Source of the DNA: an uncultured Lachnobacterium sp.
GTDB lineage: Bacteria; Bacillota; Clostridia; Lachnospirales; Lachnospiraceae
Direction of reading: 5' to 3'
Assembly (NCBI GenBank): GCA_900549895.1
Contig: URQG01000015.1
Coordinates: 1-17,773 of the forward strand
DNA: 17,773 bases
Shown here: piece by piece, positions 1 through 6,320 of the stretch
Layout: every line of letters begins with the position of its first letter
How positions within the stretch are numbered: position 1 is the first letter of the stretch
Position numbers and translations under genes: made by a program
Notes under the pieces: model-generated
Told to the model about the DNA's origin: nothing
Seen by the model: the letters and a program-made list of their open reading frames with translations, nothing else
Databases searched by the model: none

Positions 1-19
1 AGATGTGTATAAGAGACAG
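1..19. other. Tn5/Nextera mosaic-end adapter remnant
   Basis: These bases are exactly the 19-base Tn5 mosaic end used in Nextera tagmentation. The matching inverted copy is at the other end of the window. This is library-preparation sequence and not part of the genome. Open frames that start inside it are artefacts. Confidence 0.97.
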
Positions 20-85
20 GTGTACTGCGGTTACAATACTCTTGCGAATTTCGTTCGCAATCTTTTCCAGTTCTAAATTATTCAT
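20..85 (-). CDS. Transketolase, N-terminal subunit (5' fragment)
   Basis: Only the first 22 codons are present; the gene is cut by the adapter junction at base 20. The ATG is at 83-85 with a GGAGAG ribosome site at 89-94. The peptide begins MNNLELEKIANEIRKSIV and continues TAVH. From memory this matches the start of split-type transketolase N-terminal subunits of Clostridia, which continue into a thiamine-diphosphate domain (SAKSGHPGGSLS in the family). Such subunits pair with a separate C-terminal subunit in the non-oxidative pentose phosphate pathway. The gene lies 60 bases downstream of recR on the same strand with no terminator between them, so it may be cotranscribed. A weak promoter-like pair (TTGATG, then TATAGA 16 bases later) also lies in that gap. 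The identification rests on 22 residues only. Confidence 0.6.
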
Positions 86-145
86 AGACTCTCCTTTATT
101 TTCTTCTATAGAATATTACGGTGATACATCAAAATGCAGCGCTGT

Positions 146-742
146 TTATAACTCTGTTCTTCCTTGCAGTGCGCGAAGCAGTGTAACTTCATCAATATAT
201 TCCAGATCACCGCCAACAGGGACTCCGCTGGCGATCCTCGTCACTTTAATGCCGGTCGGTTTGATCAGCTTACTGATATACATCGCAGTCGTCTCTCCCT
301 CAAGACTGGAATTCGTTGCGATAATGACCTCTTCAACATCACCTTCAAGACGTACCATAAGTTCCTTGAGTTTGATATCATTCGGTCCAATTCCAAGCAT
401 CGGCGAAATAGCTCCGTGCAACACATGATAGACGCCGTCATACTTCCCCGTCTTCTCATACGCTACAAGATCACGCGTATTCTCAACCACCATAATTGTC
501 TTGTGGTCGCGCGCTTCATCACTACATATAGGACAAATTTCCTGATCTGTCAAGTTAAAGCAGCATTTGCAATATTTCACATTGCGTTTTGCCGACAGGA
601 TTGCAGAAGACAACGCCTCCACATGATCCTCCGGCATATTTAATATATGAAATGCCAGCCGCTGTGCCGACTTCGCTCCGATACCCGGAAGAGAAGACAG
701 TTCTTCGATCAGTTTTGAAATTTCATTACTGTAATAATCCAT
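146..742 (-). CDS. recR: Recombination mediator protein RecR
   Basis: This is a 198-residue protein, the normal RecR length. RecR works with RecO (and RecF) to load RecA on SSB-coated single-stranded DNA during gap repair. Visible in order are an N-terminal helix-hairpin-helix (LPGIGAKSAQRLAFHIL, about residues 18-34), a four-cysteine zinc motif (C-x2-C then C-x2-C, about residues 57-72), and a Toprim domain containing VVENTRDL and the SLEGETTAMYI and ASGVPVGGDLEYID motifs. The start was set at MDYYSNEI because the 29 residues upstream of it are out-of-frame ybaB sequence. The ATG at 740-742 is one base beyond the ybaB stop codon, and the ribosome site (GGAGGA) lies inside the end of ybaB. 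The two are therefore translationally coupled, the usual dnaX-ybaB-recR arrangement. Confidence 0.96.
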   Translation of the reverse strand: MDYYSNEISKLIEELSSLPGIGAKSAQRLAFHILNMPEDHVEALSSAILSAKRNVKYCKCCFNLTDQEICPICSDEARDHKTIMVVENTRDLVAYEKTGKYDGVYHVLHGAISPMLGIGPNDIKLKELMVRLEGDVEEVIIATNSSLEGETTAMYISKLIKPTGIKVTRIASGVPVGGDLEYIDEVTLLRALQGRTEL

Positions 743-743
743 C

Positions 744-1088
744 TTAGAATGGGAATCCTCCACCCAGTCCTCCGGTAATCTGTGACATCGACTTCTGGGA
801 TGCCTCATCCACCTGACGCAGAGCCTCATTGGTCGCTGCCATGATCAGATCCTCAAGCATCTCGATGTCATCCGGATCAACGACTTCTTCCGCAAGCTTT
901 ACTTTAACAACCTCATGTTTGCCGGATACTGTCACCTCCACAGCTCCGCCGCCTGCTGCCGCTGTAATCTCCTGCTCCTCAAGTGCCTTCTGAGCCTCTT
1001 CCATCTGGCGCTGCATCTTCTGCGCCTGTTTCATAATGTTATTCATATTTCCCGGCATTCCGCCCGGAAATCCACCTCTTTTTGCCAT
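744..1088 (-). CDS. ybaB: YbaB/EbfC family nucleoid-associated protein
   Basis: A 114-residue small DNA-binding protein of the YbaB/EbfC family, which forms dimers that bind DNA and is nearly always encoded between dnaX and recR. The N-terminus is glycine/methionine-rich (MAKRGGFPGGMPGNMNNIMK), followed by a long amphipathic helix (QAQKMQRQMEEAQKALEEQE) and the family signature AAAGGGAVEVTVSGKHEVVKV. It ends in a Gly/Phe tail (GGLGGGFPF). The start was placed at the ATG at 1086-1088. The in-frame ATG at 1101-1103 overlaps the GGAGGA ribosome site that serves the chosen codon. It is transcribed with recR. It is separated from dnaX by about 220 bases, an unusually wide gap for this pair, in which an AT-rich stretch (1104-1120) may hold a promoter -10 element. 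Confidence 0.95.
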   Translation of the reverse strand: MAKRGGFPGGMPGNMNNIMKQAQKMQRQMEEAQKALEEQEITAAAGGGAVEVTVSGKHEVVKVKLAEEVVDPDDIEMLEDLIMAATNEALRQVDEASQKSMSQITGGLGGGFPF

Positions 1089-1137
1089 GTAGGGGTCCTC
1101 CATATTTTATATATATTTATAACTTTCTTTGATCCAC

Positions 1138-1280
1138 GACTTGTTCCGCTGTTACACAGCTCTCACAAGTCTACACGCATTCGTAATCCGTTGATTTTGC
1201 GTTGCAAAATCACTACTTACTCATGTGTGTGCGGGTCAACAATCCACAATGTTTATCCTGCAAGCAGGAACACATTGCGG
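1138..1280 (-). other. Hairpin-rich gene-free spacer between dnaX and ybaB
   Basis: The 200-base spacer holds no plausible gene but has three inverted repeats. At 1244-1280 a near-perfect stem pairs CCGCAATGT with ACATTGTGG and, inside it, TCCTG with CAGGA. At 1192-1212 a perfect 9-bp stem has a 3-base loop. At 1138-1171 a two-tier stem pairs GACTTGT with ACAAGTC and, inside it, GCTGT with ACAGC. None is followed by a T-run on the minus strand, so they do not look like simple terminators. They could be an RNA-processing or regulatory element within the dnaX-ybaB-recR transcript, or an intergenic repeat. The Clostridial SRP RNA often sits near dnaX, but its conserved GGAAG/AGCA core is absent here. 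Confidence 0.4.
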
Positions 1281-1306
1281 CTTCTTTCCCCTTGTGTATC
1301 ATATCA

Positions 1307-2878
1307 TCAAATATCTTCTTCCTCAATATCAAAATTGATCGCAAGGCGCAAATCCGGCACAACATCGCCTGCGCTTCTTCCGCTTTCATTCATATGAAGC
1401 GTCACTTCCATTTCTTTGCCAACACGGTTCTCCATGAGCTGTTTAAAATGCGTCATACATTCTGCCTTGTCCTCATTGAGATATTCATATGCATTCTTAT
1501 CATCAAAGACAAGCATCAGATCTCCGTTATTACCGAGACTCGGTACTGCTTTATTCAAATACTGCCGCGACAGTCCGCCGGCCTCGGAAAGCATTGCCTT
1601 CCAGTTCTGCACAACCTGTTTGATATCATCCGGTATCGCTTTCGGCATTGGTGGCTTTTCCACCGGAGCTTCTGCACTCTGCGCCGGAGCAGGCGCCGCG
1701 CCTGCCTGTGCAACCGGTACAACACCACTTGCCAGTTTCTTCTCAAGATCATCCATGCGATCCACAAGCGATGAATAATCCGTTTCCATCTGCGGGCGGC
1801 AAAGCTTAATGATTGCAATCTCCAGCATAATTCGCTTTTGCGCAGCATACCTGATCTGGTTACTCAGATCCGAAAAAATGCGGATATAACGCATCAGCAC
1901 TTCCGGTTCGACCATCTGCGCCTCTTCCTTGAGCGCTGCAAGATTGTCTGCGGACATATCAAGCACTTCTTCCATCTCATCCGAGCTCTGCAAAAGCAGA
2001 AGATTTCGCATATACCAGGTAAAATCATTGACGAGCTGGCCAAGTTCGCGGCCTTCATCGACCAATTCACCGATAACATGGATCGCGCCGGTCACATCAC
2101 GGTTAATAATCTGTCGCAAAAGGCGTGAGAATACTTCCGTATCCACTGCGCCAAGCACATCAAGAACATTCTCATAGGTCAACTTCTCACCGAGATGAAA
2201 CGCAATGCATTGATCAAGAAGACTTAACGCATCTCGCATCGAACCGTCGCCGGCCTTGGCGACATAACGCAATGCACGTTCTTCCACATCAACCTGTTCT
2301 TCCTTCATCAGTTCCGTCAGGCGATCCGTGATCGTATCTATGGAGATGCGATGAAAATCATATCTCTGGCAACGCGACAAGATCGTGATCGGTATCTTGT
2401 TGGCCTCTGTTGTTGCAAGGATAAAGATAACGTATGCCGGCGGCTCCTCAAGAGTCTTAAGCAAAGCATTAAACGCTCCCGTCGAAAGCATATGTACCTC
2501 ATCGATGATATAGACCTTATATTTGCCCTCCGTAGGACGGTACGCCACTTCCTCCCGGATCTGACGGATATTGTCCACACCATTGTTCGATGCTGCATCA
2601 ATCTCTATGACATTCATAGAAGTCCCGGCAGCGATGCCCTTACAAGAAGGGCACTCACCACAAGGACTTCCGTCTATTGGATGTTCACAATTTACTGCTT
2701 TTGCAAAGATTTTGGCAACCGTTGTCTTACCCGTACCTCGTGTTCCGCAAAACAGATAGGCATGTCCGATTCGATCGGCTTTAATCTGGTTTTTCAATGT
2801 TGTAACAATATGGTCCTGTCCCTTGACATCCTCAAACTCCTGAGGACGGAACTTACGGTATAGCGCCGTATAAGACAT
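1307..2878 (-). CDS. dnaX: DNA polymerase III subunit gamma/tau
   Basis: A 523-residue clamp-loader ATPase of the replicative polymerase, which loads the beta sliding clamp onto DNA. The N-terminal AAA+ module shows Walker A GTRGTGKT (45-52), a four-cysteine zinc module (C64, C73, C76, C79), Walker B IIDEVHM (124-130) and the sensor/arginine-finger SRC motif (168-170). An oligomerisation domain follows. Next come an Ala/Pro-rich linker (about 393-420) and a tau-type C-terminal domain. No A6G-type slippage site was seen that would give a separate gamma form, so full-length tau is probably the only product. The AGGAGG ribosome site at 2889-2894 overlaps the stop codon of pfkA, which implies cotranscription and coupling from the pfkA promoter. 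Confidence 0.97.
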   Translation of the reverse strand: MSYTALYRKFRPQEFEDVKGQDHIVTTLKNQIKADRIGHAYLFCGTRGTGKTTVAKIFAKAVNCEHPIDGSPCGECPSCKGIAAGTSMNVIEIDAASNNGVDNIRQIREEVAYRPTEGKYKVYIIDEVHMLSTGAFNALLKTLEEPPAYVIFILATTEANKIPITILSRCQRYDFHRISIDTITDRLTELMKEEQVDVEERALRYVAKAGDGSMRDALSLLDQCIAFHLGEKLTYENVLDVLGAVDTEVFSRLLRQIINRDVTGAIHVIGELVDEGRELGQLVNDFTWYMRNLLLLQSSDEMEEVLDMSADNLAALKEEAQMVEPEVLMRYIRIFSDLSNQIRYAAQKRIMLEIAIIKLCRPQMETDYSSLVDRMDDLEKKLASGVVPVAQAGAAPAPAQSAEAPVEKPPMPKAIPDDIKQVVQNWKAMLSEAGGLSRQYLNKAVPSLGNNGDLMLVFDDKNAYEYLNEDKAECMTHFKQLMENRVGKEMEVTLHMNESGRSAGDVVPDLRLAINFDIEEEDI

Positions 2879-2891
2879 GGTTTATAACCTC

Positions 2892-3965
2892 CTAGTCACC
2901 GAAGCTGATTCCGGTTCTCTTTGCTTCTTTGATCATCTGGCTGTCCGGATCTACCATCTTAAGTTTTCCGGCAACCTCCCCGAGCGGCACACGCTTCGTC
3001 TTGTTGTTGATCATTGCGATCATGTAGCCATAATCCTGATCCATGATAGCCTTTGCCGCTGCCGATCCAAGTCTTGTACATAATACACGATCGTACGGGC
3101 ACGGACTTCCACCTCTCTGCGTGTGTCCCGGAACCGCGACACGCACTTCTGTGCCGCACACTTCCTTGATCTTGTCCGCGATCTCATAGGATACGGACGG
3201 GTACTTGCGCTCCGCAAGTTTTGCTTTATATTCTTTCTTTGGTAAAGCGGCATCTTCCTTCGAGATGGCACCTTCTGCAACTGCAAGGATCGTGAATCCC
3301 TTACCATCCTTCGTACGATTATGGATGGCCTCAACAACCTTATTGATATCGTATGGGATTTCCGGAAGCAGAATGATATCTGCACCACCCGCAATACCTG
3401 CATACAGTGTCAGCCAGCCGACTTTGTGTCCCATAATTTCAACAATAAAGACACGGTTGTGGGAAGCAGCGGTCGTGTGGATACAGTCGATTGCCTGTGT
3501 TGCGATATTGATCGCGCTCTGGAATCCGAATGTTACATCGGTTCCGTAAATGTCATTATCGATCGTCTTTGGAAGATGGATGATATTGAGTCCCTCCTCG
3601 CGAAGAAGGTTTGCCGTCTTCTGTGTTCCGTTACCGCCGAGAATAACCAGGCAGTCAAGATTTAATTTATGATACGTCTGCTTCATAGCCTCAACTTTAT
3701 CAAGTCCATTCTCATCCGGCACGCGCATCAGCTTAAACGGCTGACGGGATGAACCGAGGATCGTACCTCCCTTTGTCAAAATACCGGAAAAATCAGCCGA
3801 TGTCAGGTGTCGATAATCTCCGTAGATCAGTCCCTTGTATCCGTTCTCAAATCCATAGATTTCTAAATCCTTTACATTAGCAGACAATCCCTTAACAACG
3901 CCTCTCATTGCTGCATTTAAAGCCTGACAATCTCCGCCGCTTGTCAGCATACCAATTCTCATCAT
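2892..3965 (-). CDS. pfkA: 6-phosphofructokinase (group with PKTIDND motif)
   Basis: A 357-residue cytosolic phosphofructokinase of the PfkA superfamily, phosphorylating fructose 6-phosphate in glycolysis. Motifs are GGDCQALNAAMR (10-21), GGTILGSSR (66-74), GGNGT (110-114), the catalytic PKTIDND (132-138), MGHKVGW (178-184), PEIPYD (201-206) and GHTQRGG near the C-terminus. The normally invariant Asp of GGDG, which helps bind Mg-ATP in E. coli PfkA (D103), is Asn here (N112). The following Gly (G113), typical of ATP users, is kept, while Lys133 is the residue seen in PPi-type enzymes. The phosphoryl donor is therefore not certain. The start is the first of two adjacent ATG codons, 6 bases after GGAGGA. 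It is the first gene of the pfkA-dnaX-ybaB-recR transcript. Confidence 0.93.
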   Translation of the reverse strand: MMRIGMLTSGGDCQALNAAMRGVVKGLSANVKDLEIYGFENGYKGLIYGDYRHLTSADFSGILTKGGTILGSSRQPFKLMRVPDENGLDKVEAMKQTYHKLNLDCLVILGGNGTQKTANLLREEGLNIIHLPKTIDNDIYGTDVTFGFQSAINIATQAIDCIHTTAASHNRVFIVEIMGHKVGWLTLYAGIAGGADIILLPEIPYDINKVVEAIHNRTKDGKGFTILAVAEGAISKEDAALPKKEYKAKLAERKYPSVSYEIADKIKEVCGTEVRVAVPGHTQRGGSPCPYDRVLCTRLGSAAAKAIMDQDYGYMIAMINNKTKRVPLGEVAGKLKMVDPDSQMIKEAKRTGISFGD

Positions 3966-4108
3966 GCGTGCTCCTCCTCTTTTTGAGTATTATGTGCAAA
4001 TCATGTTTTTCTATAACACACGAATCACTGCTCGTCTGGTGTAGTGCGGGTTGCTAAGGTATACATTGGATTACATGCATCGATGATACCTTTTGCCCTT
4101 TTAATCAT

Positions 4109-4137
4109 ATTATACTATGAATCATTTTCAACCACAA
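4109..4137 (-). promoter_or_regulatory. Promoter of pfkA-dnaX-ybaB-recR
   Basis: On the minus strand a -35 box TTGTGG (4132-4137) and a perfect -10 box TATAAT (4109-4114) are separated by 17 bases. This gives a leader of about 135 bases before the pfkA start codon. The leader can form a hairpin pairing GGTAT with ATACC (roughly 4056-4089), but it resembles no riboswitch I recognise. Confidence 0.75.
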
Positions 4138-4147
4138 GATAAGCATC

Positions 4148-4175
4148 TTGAAAAAAGCATCCAATTTGTTATAAT
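4148..4175 (+). promoter_or_regulatory. Promoter of tRNA-Ser
   Basis: A -35 box TTGAAA (4148-4153) and a perfect -10 box TATAAT (4170-4175) with 16-base spacing. Transcription would start around 4182, about 5 bases before the mature tRNA 5' end. The promoter is back-to-back with the pfkA promoter: the two -35 boxes are only 10 bases apart. Confidence 0.85.
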
Positions 4176-4186
4176 AGGAAAAGTAC

Positions 4187-4276
4187 GGAGAGTTGTCCGA
4201 GAGGTCGAAGGTGCCGCACTCGAAATGCGGTTTGCGTCGAATAGACGCAACGTGGGTTCGAATCCCATGCTCTCCG
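4187..4276 (+). tRNA. tRNA-Ser (anticodon CGA)
   Basis: A 90-base class II tRNA. The acceptor stem is GGAGAGT paired with GCTCTCC, with discriminator G at 4276. The anticodon stem CCGCA/TGCGG closes the loop CTCGAAA, giving anticodon CGA (reads UCG). The long variable arm typical of serine tRNAs forms a stem TGCGTC/GACGCA, and the T loop is TTCGAAT. CCA is not encoded and would be added after transcription. It has its own promoter and terminator, so it is a single-gene unit. Confidence 0.97.
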
Positions 4277-4285
4277 CTTGCATAG

Positions 4286-4315
4286 AAAAAGCACAGGTAT
4301 AACCCCTGTGCTTTT
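4286..4315. terminator. Bidirectional terminator between tRNA-Ser and the convergent gene
   Basis: The stem GCACAGG (4291-4297) pairs with CCTGTGC (4305-4311), flanked by AAAAA on one side and TTTT on the other. It can act as an intrinsic terminator for tRNA-Ser (plus) and for the gene ending at 4322 (minus). Confidence 0.88.
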
Positions 4316-4321
4316 ATCGTT

Positions 4322-4861
4322 CTATTCCATATCCTGCTGCATATCCTGCTGACGTCCTCTGCGGTTGTCACGACGGTGTCGGCGATTCTGATACTCCTTC
4401 TTTCCGCCTTCGAGTTCTTCCCGATTACGATTACGCTCTCTGTCGCGGCGATCGCGATTGTCACGGCTTCGATTTTCACGGTTTTCACGATTGCCACGTC
4501 CGCCACGATTGTCCCAGCCTTCCTGGCTTTCCTTATTCTCGCGATGTTCCCGGTTGTCACGATCGTTTCGTTTCTCACGCTGCGTATTTTTTGCGGACTC
4601 TTTGCGATCATTGCGTTCGCCCGTATTATTCTCATTCTTACGGTTCTCCGGGACCGGACGTTCCTTCTTGCGCCCGATATACACATTCCACTTCATATAC
4701 GCTTCCTGTGCATTTCTGGATTTATAAATGACATTGCGTTCCTCTTCCACAATATCGGTTATGATGTACCAGCCTTTATCATACTGAAACTCTGCAGTCT
4801 TGCCCTCCAGTTCCTTGTTGCCCAGCACAAATTTGTTCACGGCCTGTTGCTGCTGTGCCAT
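4322..4861 (-). CDS. Uncharacterised protein with Arg/Asn-rich disordered tail
   Basis: A 179-residue protein that I do not recognise. Residues 1 to about 65 look like a small folded domain (FVLGNKELEGKTAEFQYDKG, then a beta-rich stretch with IITDIV and NVIYKSR). Residues from about 66 to the end are extremely polar and low in complexity, about one quarter Arg with Asn, Asp, Glu and Lys. They contain repeated NR, DR, RENR and RDNR units, one GGRGNR and an RRHRRDNRRGR cluster. This composition is typical of disordered, RNA-binding tails. The ATG (4859-4861) lies one base after the stop of the CarD-type gene, with a GAGGA ribosome site inside that gene, so the two are an operon. The protein is probably cytosolic: no signal peptide or membrane segment is seen. 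A function in RNA or ribonucleoprotein binding is inference from composition only. Confidence 0.82.
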   Translation of the reverse strand: MAQQQQAVNKFVLGNKELEGKTAEFQYDKGWYIITDIVEEERNVIYKSRNAQEAYMKWNVYIGRKKERPVPENRKNENNTGERNDRKESAKNTQREKRNDRDNREHRENKESQEGWDNRGGRGNRENRENRSRDNRDRRDRERNRNREELEGGKKEYQNRRHRRDNRRGRQQDMQQDME

Positions 4862-4862
4862 A

Positions 4863-5153
4863 CTATTCCTCCTCGTTCCTCAAAACGTATTCAACTGCTT
4901 CTTTTAATAATGGATTCTTCTTAAGTTCCTCTGTTCCCAGCATCGCCTGCGCTTCTTGTCTGGTAAAAATCTCCCGAAGTGCCACCTGATGATGATCGAC
5001 CGGAATATACGATACCTTAGACTTATCCGTCAGACTGCGAAGAACATAATAAGGAACTCCTGCTTCTCCGCGGGTGGCCGACAGTGACACAATGTTATCT
5101 ACCTGACATACGCCCATAGTTTCACTGTATATAATCTGTTTCTTTTCAAACAT
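4863..5153 (-). CDS. Short CarD/CdnL-type protein (RNA polymerase-interacting domain)
   Basis: A 96-residue protein whose first 60 residues look like the CarD/CdnL/TRCF RNA-polymerase-interaction domain: MFEKKQIIYSETMGVCQVDN, then PYYVLRSL and KVSYIPVDHHQVALREI. In known CarD/CdnL proteins this Tudor-like domain binds the RNA polymerase beta subunit, and a following helical domain of about 100 residues contacts promoter DNA. Here only about 35 residues follow (FTRQEAQAMLGTEELKKNPL and on), so the second domain is largely missing. The start was placed at the ATG at 5151-5153, which has AGGTGG 6 bases upstream. It is first in a two-gene operon behind a near-consensus promoter. The family call is good; transcription-factor function in this shortened form is inference. 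Confidence 0.8.
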   Translation of the reverse strand: MFEKKQIIYSETMGVCQVDNIVSLSATRGEAGVPYYVLRSLTDKSKVSYIPVDHHQVALREIFTRQEAQAMLGTEELKKNPLLKEAVEYVLRNEEE

Positions 5154-5191
5154 ATTGTTCCACCTCATGTATCTGTAAAAATGCGTCTTTT

Positions 5192-5220
5192 ATTATATCA
5201 TAAGTAAGTACCATTTTCAA
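5192..5220 (-). promoter_or_regulatory. Promoter of the CarD-type operon
   Basis: On the minus strand TTGAAA (5215-5220) and TATAAT (5192-5197) are separated by exactly 17 bases, close to the sigma-A consensus. The leader is about 30 bases. This suggests strong, housekeeping-level expression. Confidence 0.85.
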
Positions 5221-5261
5221 AAAGCAATTTCTGATCCTATTATTTTTTCTCTTTTTGAACA

Positions 5262-5289
5262 TTTACATCATATCAGTTCCGTATATAAT
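5262..5289 (+). promoter_or_regulatory. Promoter of the pyridoxal kinase operon
   Basis: TTTACA (5262-5267) and TATAAT (5284-5289) with 16-base spacing on the plus strand. Transcription would start near 5296 and leave a leader of roughly 105 bases before the ATG at 5403. Confidence 0.7.
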
Positions 5290-5339
5290 ATTGCTTAACA
5301 AAGATTGTGTTACGTTTTCAACGAACACTTGATATGTAG

Positions 5340-5388
5340 CGTCAGCCCTTCGCCGAAGACGAATTGGAATGGCTGATGTTCAAAGAAC
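5340..5388 (+). other. Leader hairpins upstream of the pyridoxal kinase ribosome site
   Basis: In the leader, CGTCAGCC (5340-5347) can pair with GGCTGATG (5371-5378), enclosing a small CTTC/GAAG stem (5348-5358). A second short hairpin GTTC-AAA-GAAC (5378-5388) abuts the GGAGGAA ribosome site at 5389-5395. The two stems share base 5378, so they compete slightly. A regulatory role is possible but not shown. Confidence 0.35.
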
Positions 5389-5402
5389 GGAGGAATATCC
5401 CC

Positions 5403-6293
5403 ATGAAAAAAGCAGCCGTTATCAACGACTTATCCGGTTTCGGCAAATGCTCTCTGACTGCGGCGATCCCGGTATTGTCGGCTTTGGGCGTACAGTGTTG
5501 TCCGCTCGCCACCGCCGTGCTGACCGGACAGACCGGCTATCCGTATTTCCACTGCACGGATCTAACCGAAATGATGCCGCAATATACGGACGCATGGATG
5601 CAGAATCAGGTGCATTTCGATGCGATCTACAGCGGCTATATGACCGGCCGCAGACAAATTGAACATCTTCTGGATCTGATCGCGCATTTTCGATACGATG
5701 ACACCCTTCTGCTGGTTGATCCCGTAATGGGTGATGACGGGCGCGTGTACGGCATCTATTCCGAAGACCTTCTTGCAGGAATGAAAGAATTGTCGCGAAA
5801 GGCGGATGTCATCACACCAAACCTCACGGAAGCATGCCTGCTTTCCGATACGGATATTGCAAAAGCAACCGATTATACAGATGCAGACAGTTTTCTTCAT
5901 TTTGCATCCGATACCGCTGCCAAACTCCGTGATATGGCCGATGGGCCGCAGGATGTGGTCATTACCGGTGTCAAATGCCAAAAAGAAGAGACGCCCTTTA
6001 TCTATAATATCGCAGTCACGGAACGTGGCGTACACACGAGCCGCTCGCATCTGTTCAATCGCAGCTTTTCCGGCACAGGTGATTTGTTTGCATCCGTCCT
6101 GTGCGGCTGTCGGGTAAATGGTATGACAACCGAAGCAGCTGTCGATCTGGCGGGACAATTTCTGTACCACAGCATTGCAGACACAATGAATGATAATGTA
6201 TCGCCAAATGACGGTATCAATTTTGAAAAATACCTGATTGATTTGATAAACGCAACTGCCACATACCGGTCGGAACGAACGGTGGCTAAATAA
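5403..6293 (+). CDS. Pyridoxal/pyridoxamine kinase (PdxY/PdxK-like)
   Basis: A 296-residue cytosolic kinase of the PfkB/ribokinase fold that phosphorylates pyridoxal or pyridoxamine with ATP in the vitamin B6 salvage pathway. Motifs are the N-terminal INDLSGFGKCSL (7-18), TGQTGYP (41-47), SGYMTG (77-82), LVDPVMGDDG (104-113), ITPNLTEA (137-144) and the anion-hole/catalytic FSGTGDLF (222-229, base D227). Length and motifs fit PdxY/PdxK rather than ThiD or ribokinase. The start is the ATG 7 bases after GGAGGAA; an upstream in-frame ATG at 5364 has no ribosome site. A small unknown gene follows after 27 bases on the same strand. The PLP it supplies is the cofactor of CysK and IscS encoded further along, but that is a metabolic and not an operon link. 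Confidence 0.92.
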   Translation: MKKAAVINDLSGFGKCSLTAAIPVLSALGVQCCPLATAVLTGQTGYPYFHCTDLTEMMPQYTDAWMQNQVHFDAIYSGYMTGRRQIEHLLDLIAHFRYDDTLLLVDPVMGDDGRVYGIYSEDLLAGMKELSRKADVITPNLTEACLLSDTDIAKATDYTDADSFLHFASDTAAKLRDMADGPQDVVITGVKCQKEETPFIYNIAVTERGVHTSRSHLFNRSFSGTGDLFASVLCGCRVNGMTTEAAVDLAGQFLYHSIADTMNDNVSPNDGINFEKYLIDLINATATYRSERTVAK

Positions 6294-6320
6294 TTTTTGA
6301 TTCAACCGGGAGGCTTTATT

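Noticed and set aside
3..428. A 141-codon plus-strand frame at the window start
   Set aside because: Its first codons are adapter sequence, and the rest is antisense to recR and to the transketolase fragment.
1138..1280. SRP (4.5S-like) RNA near dnaX
   Set aside because: The conserved apical-loop core of SRP RNA is not present on either strand, although the location and hairpins made it worth checking.
1307..2878. Programmed frameshift in dnaX producing a separate gamma subunit
   Set aside because: I found no A-rich slippery heptamer on the coding strand followed by a stem. The longest A-run near a G is too short or in the wrong frame.
4380..4600. Short direct repeats around CACGATT suggesting a repeat array
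   Set aside because: They reflect the repeated Arg/Asn/Asp codons of the disordered tail. They are irregular, without spacers, and do not form a CRISPR or tandem array.
4105..4686. A 193-codon minus-strand frame containing GEHGIRTHVASIRRKPHFEC
   Set aside because: This peptide is the translation of the antisense strand of tRNA-Ser, a well-known false protein in databases. The rest is an out-of-frame reading of the Arg-rich gene at 4322-4861.
4376..4924. A 182-codon plus-strand frame encoding a very hydrophobic, membrane-like protein
   Set aside because: It is the antisense of the Arg/Asn/Asp-rich tail, whose codons read as Ile, Val, Leu and Ala on the other strand. It has no ribosome site, and its hydrophobicity is a by-product of the composition.
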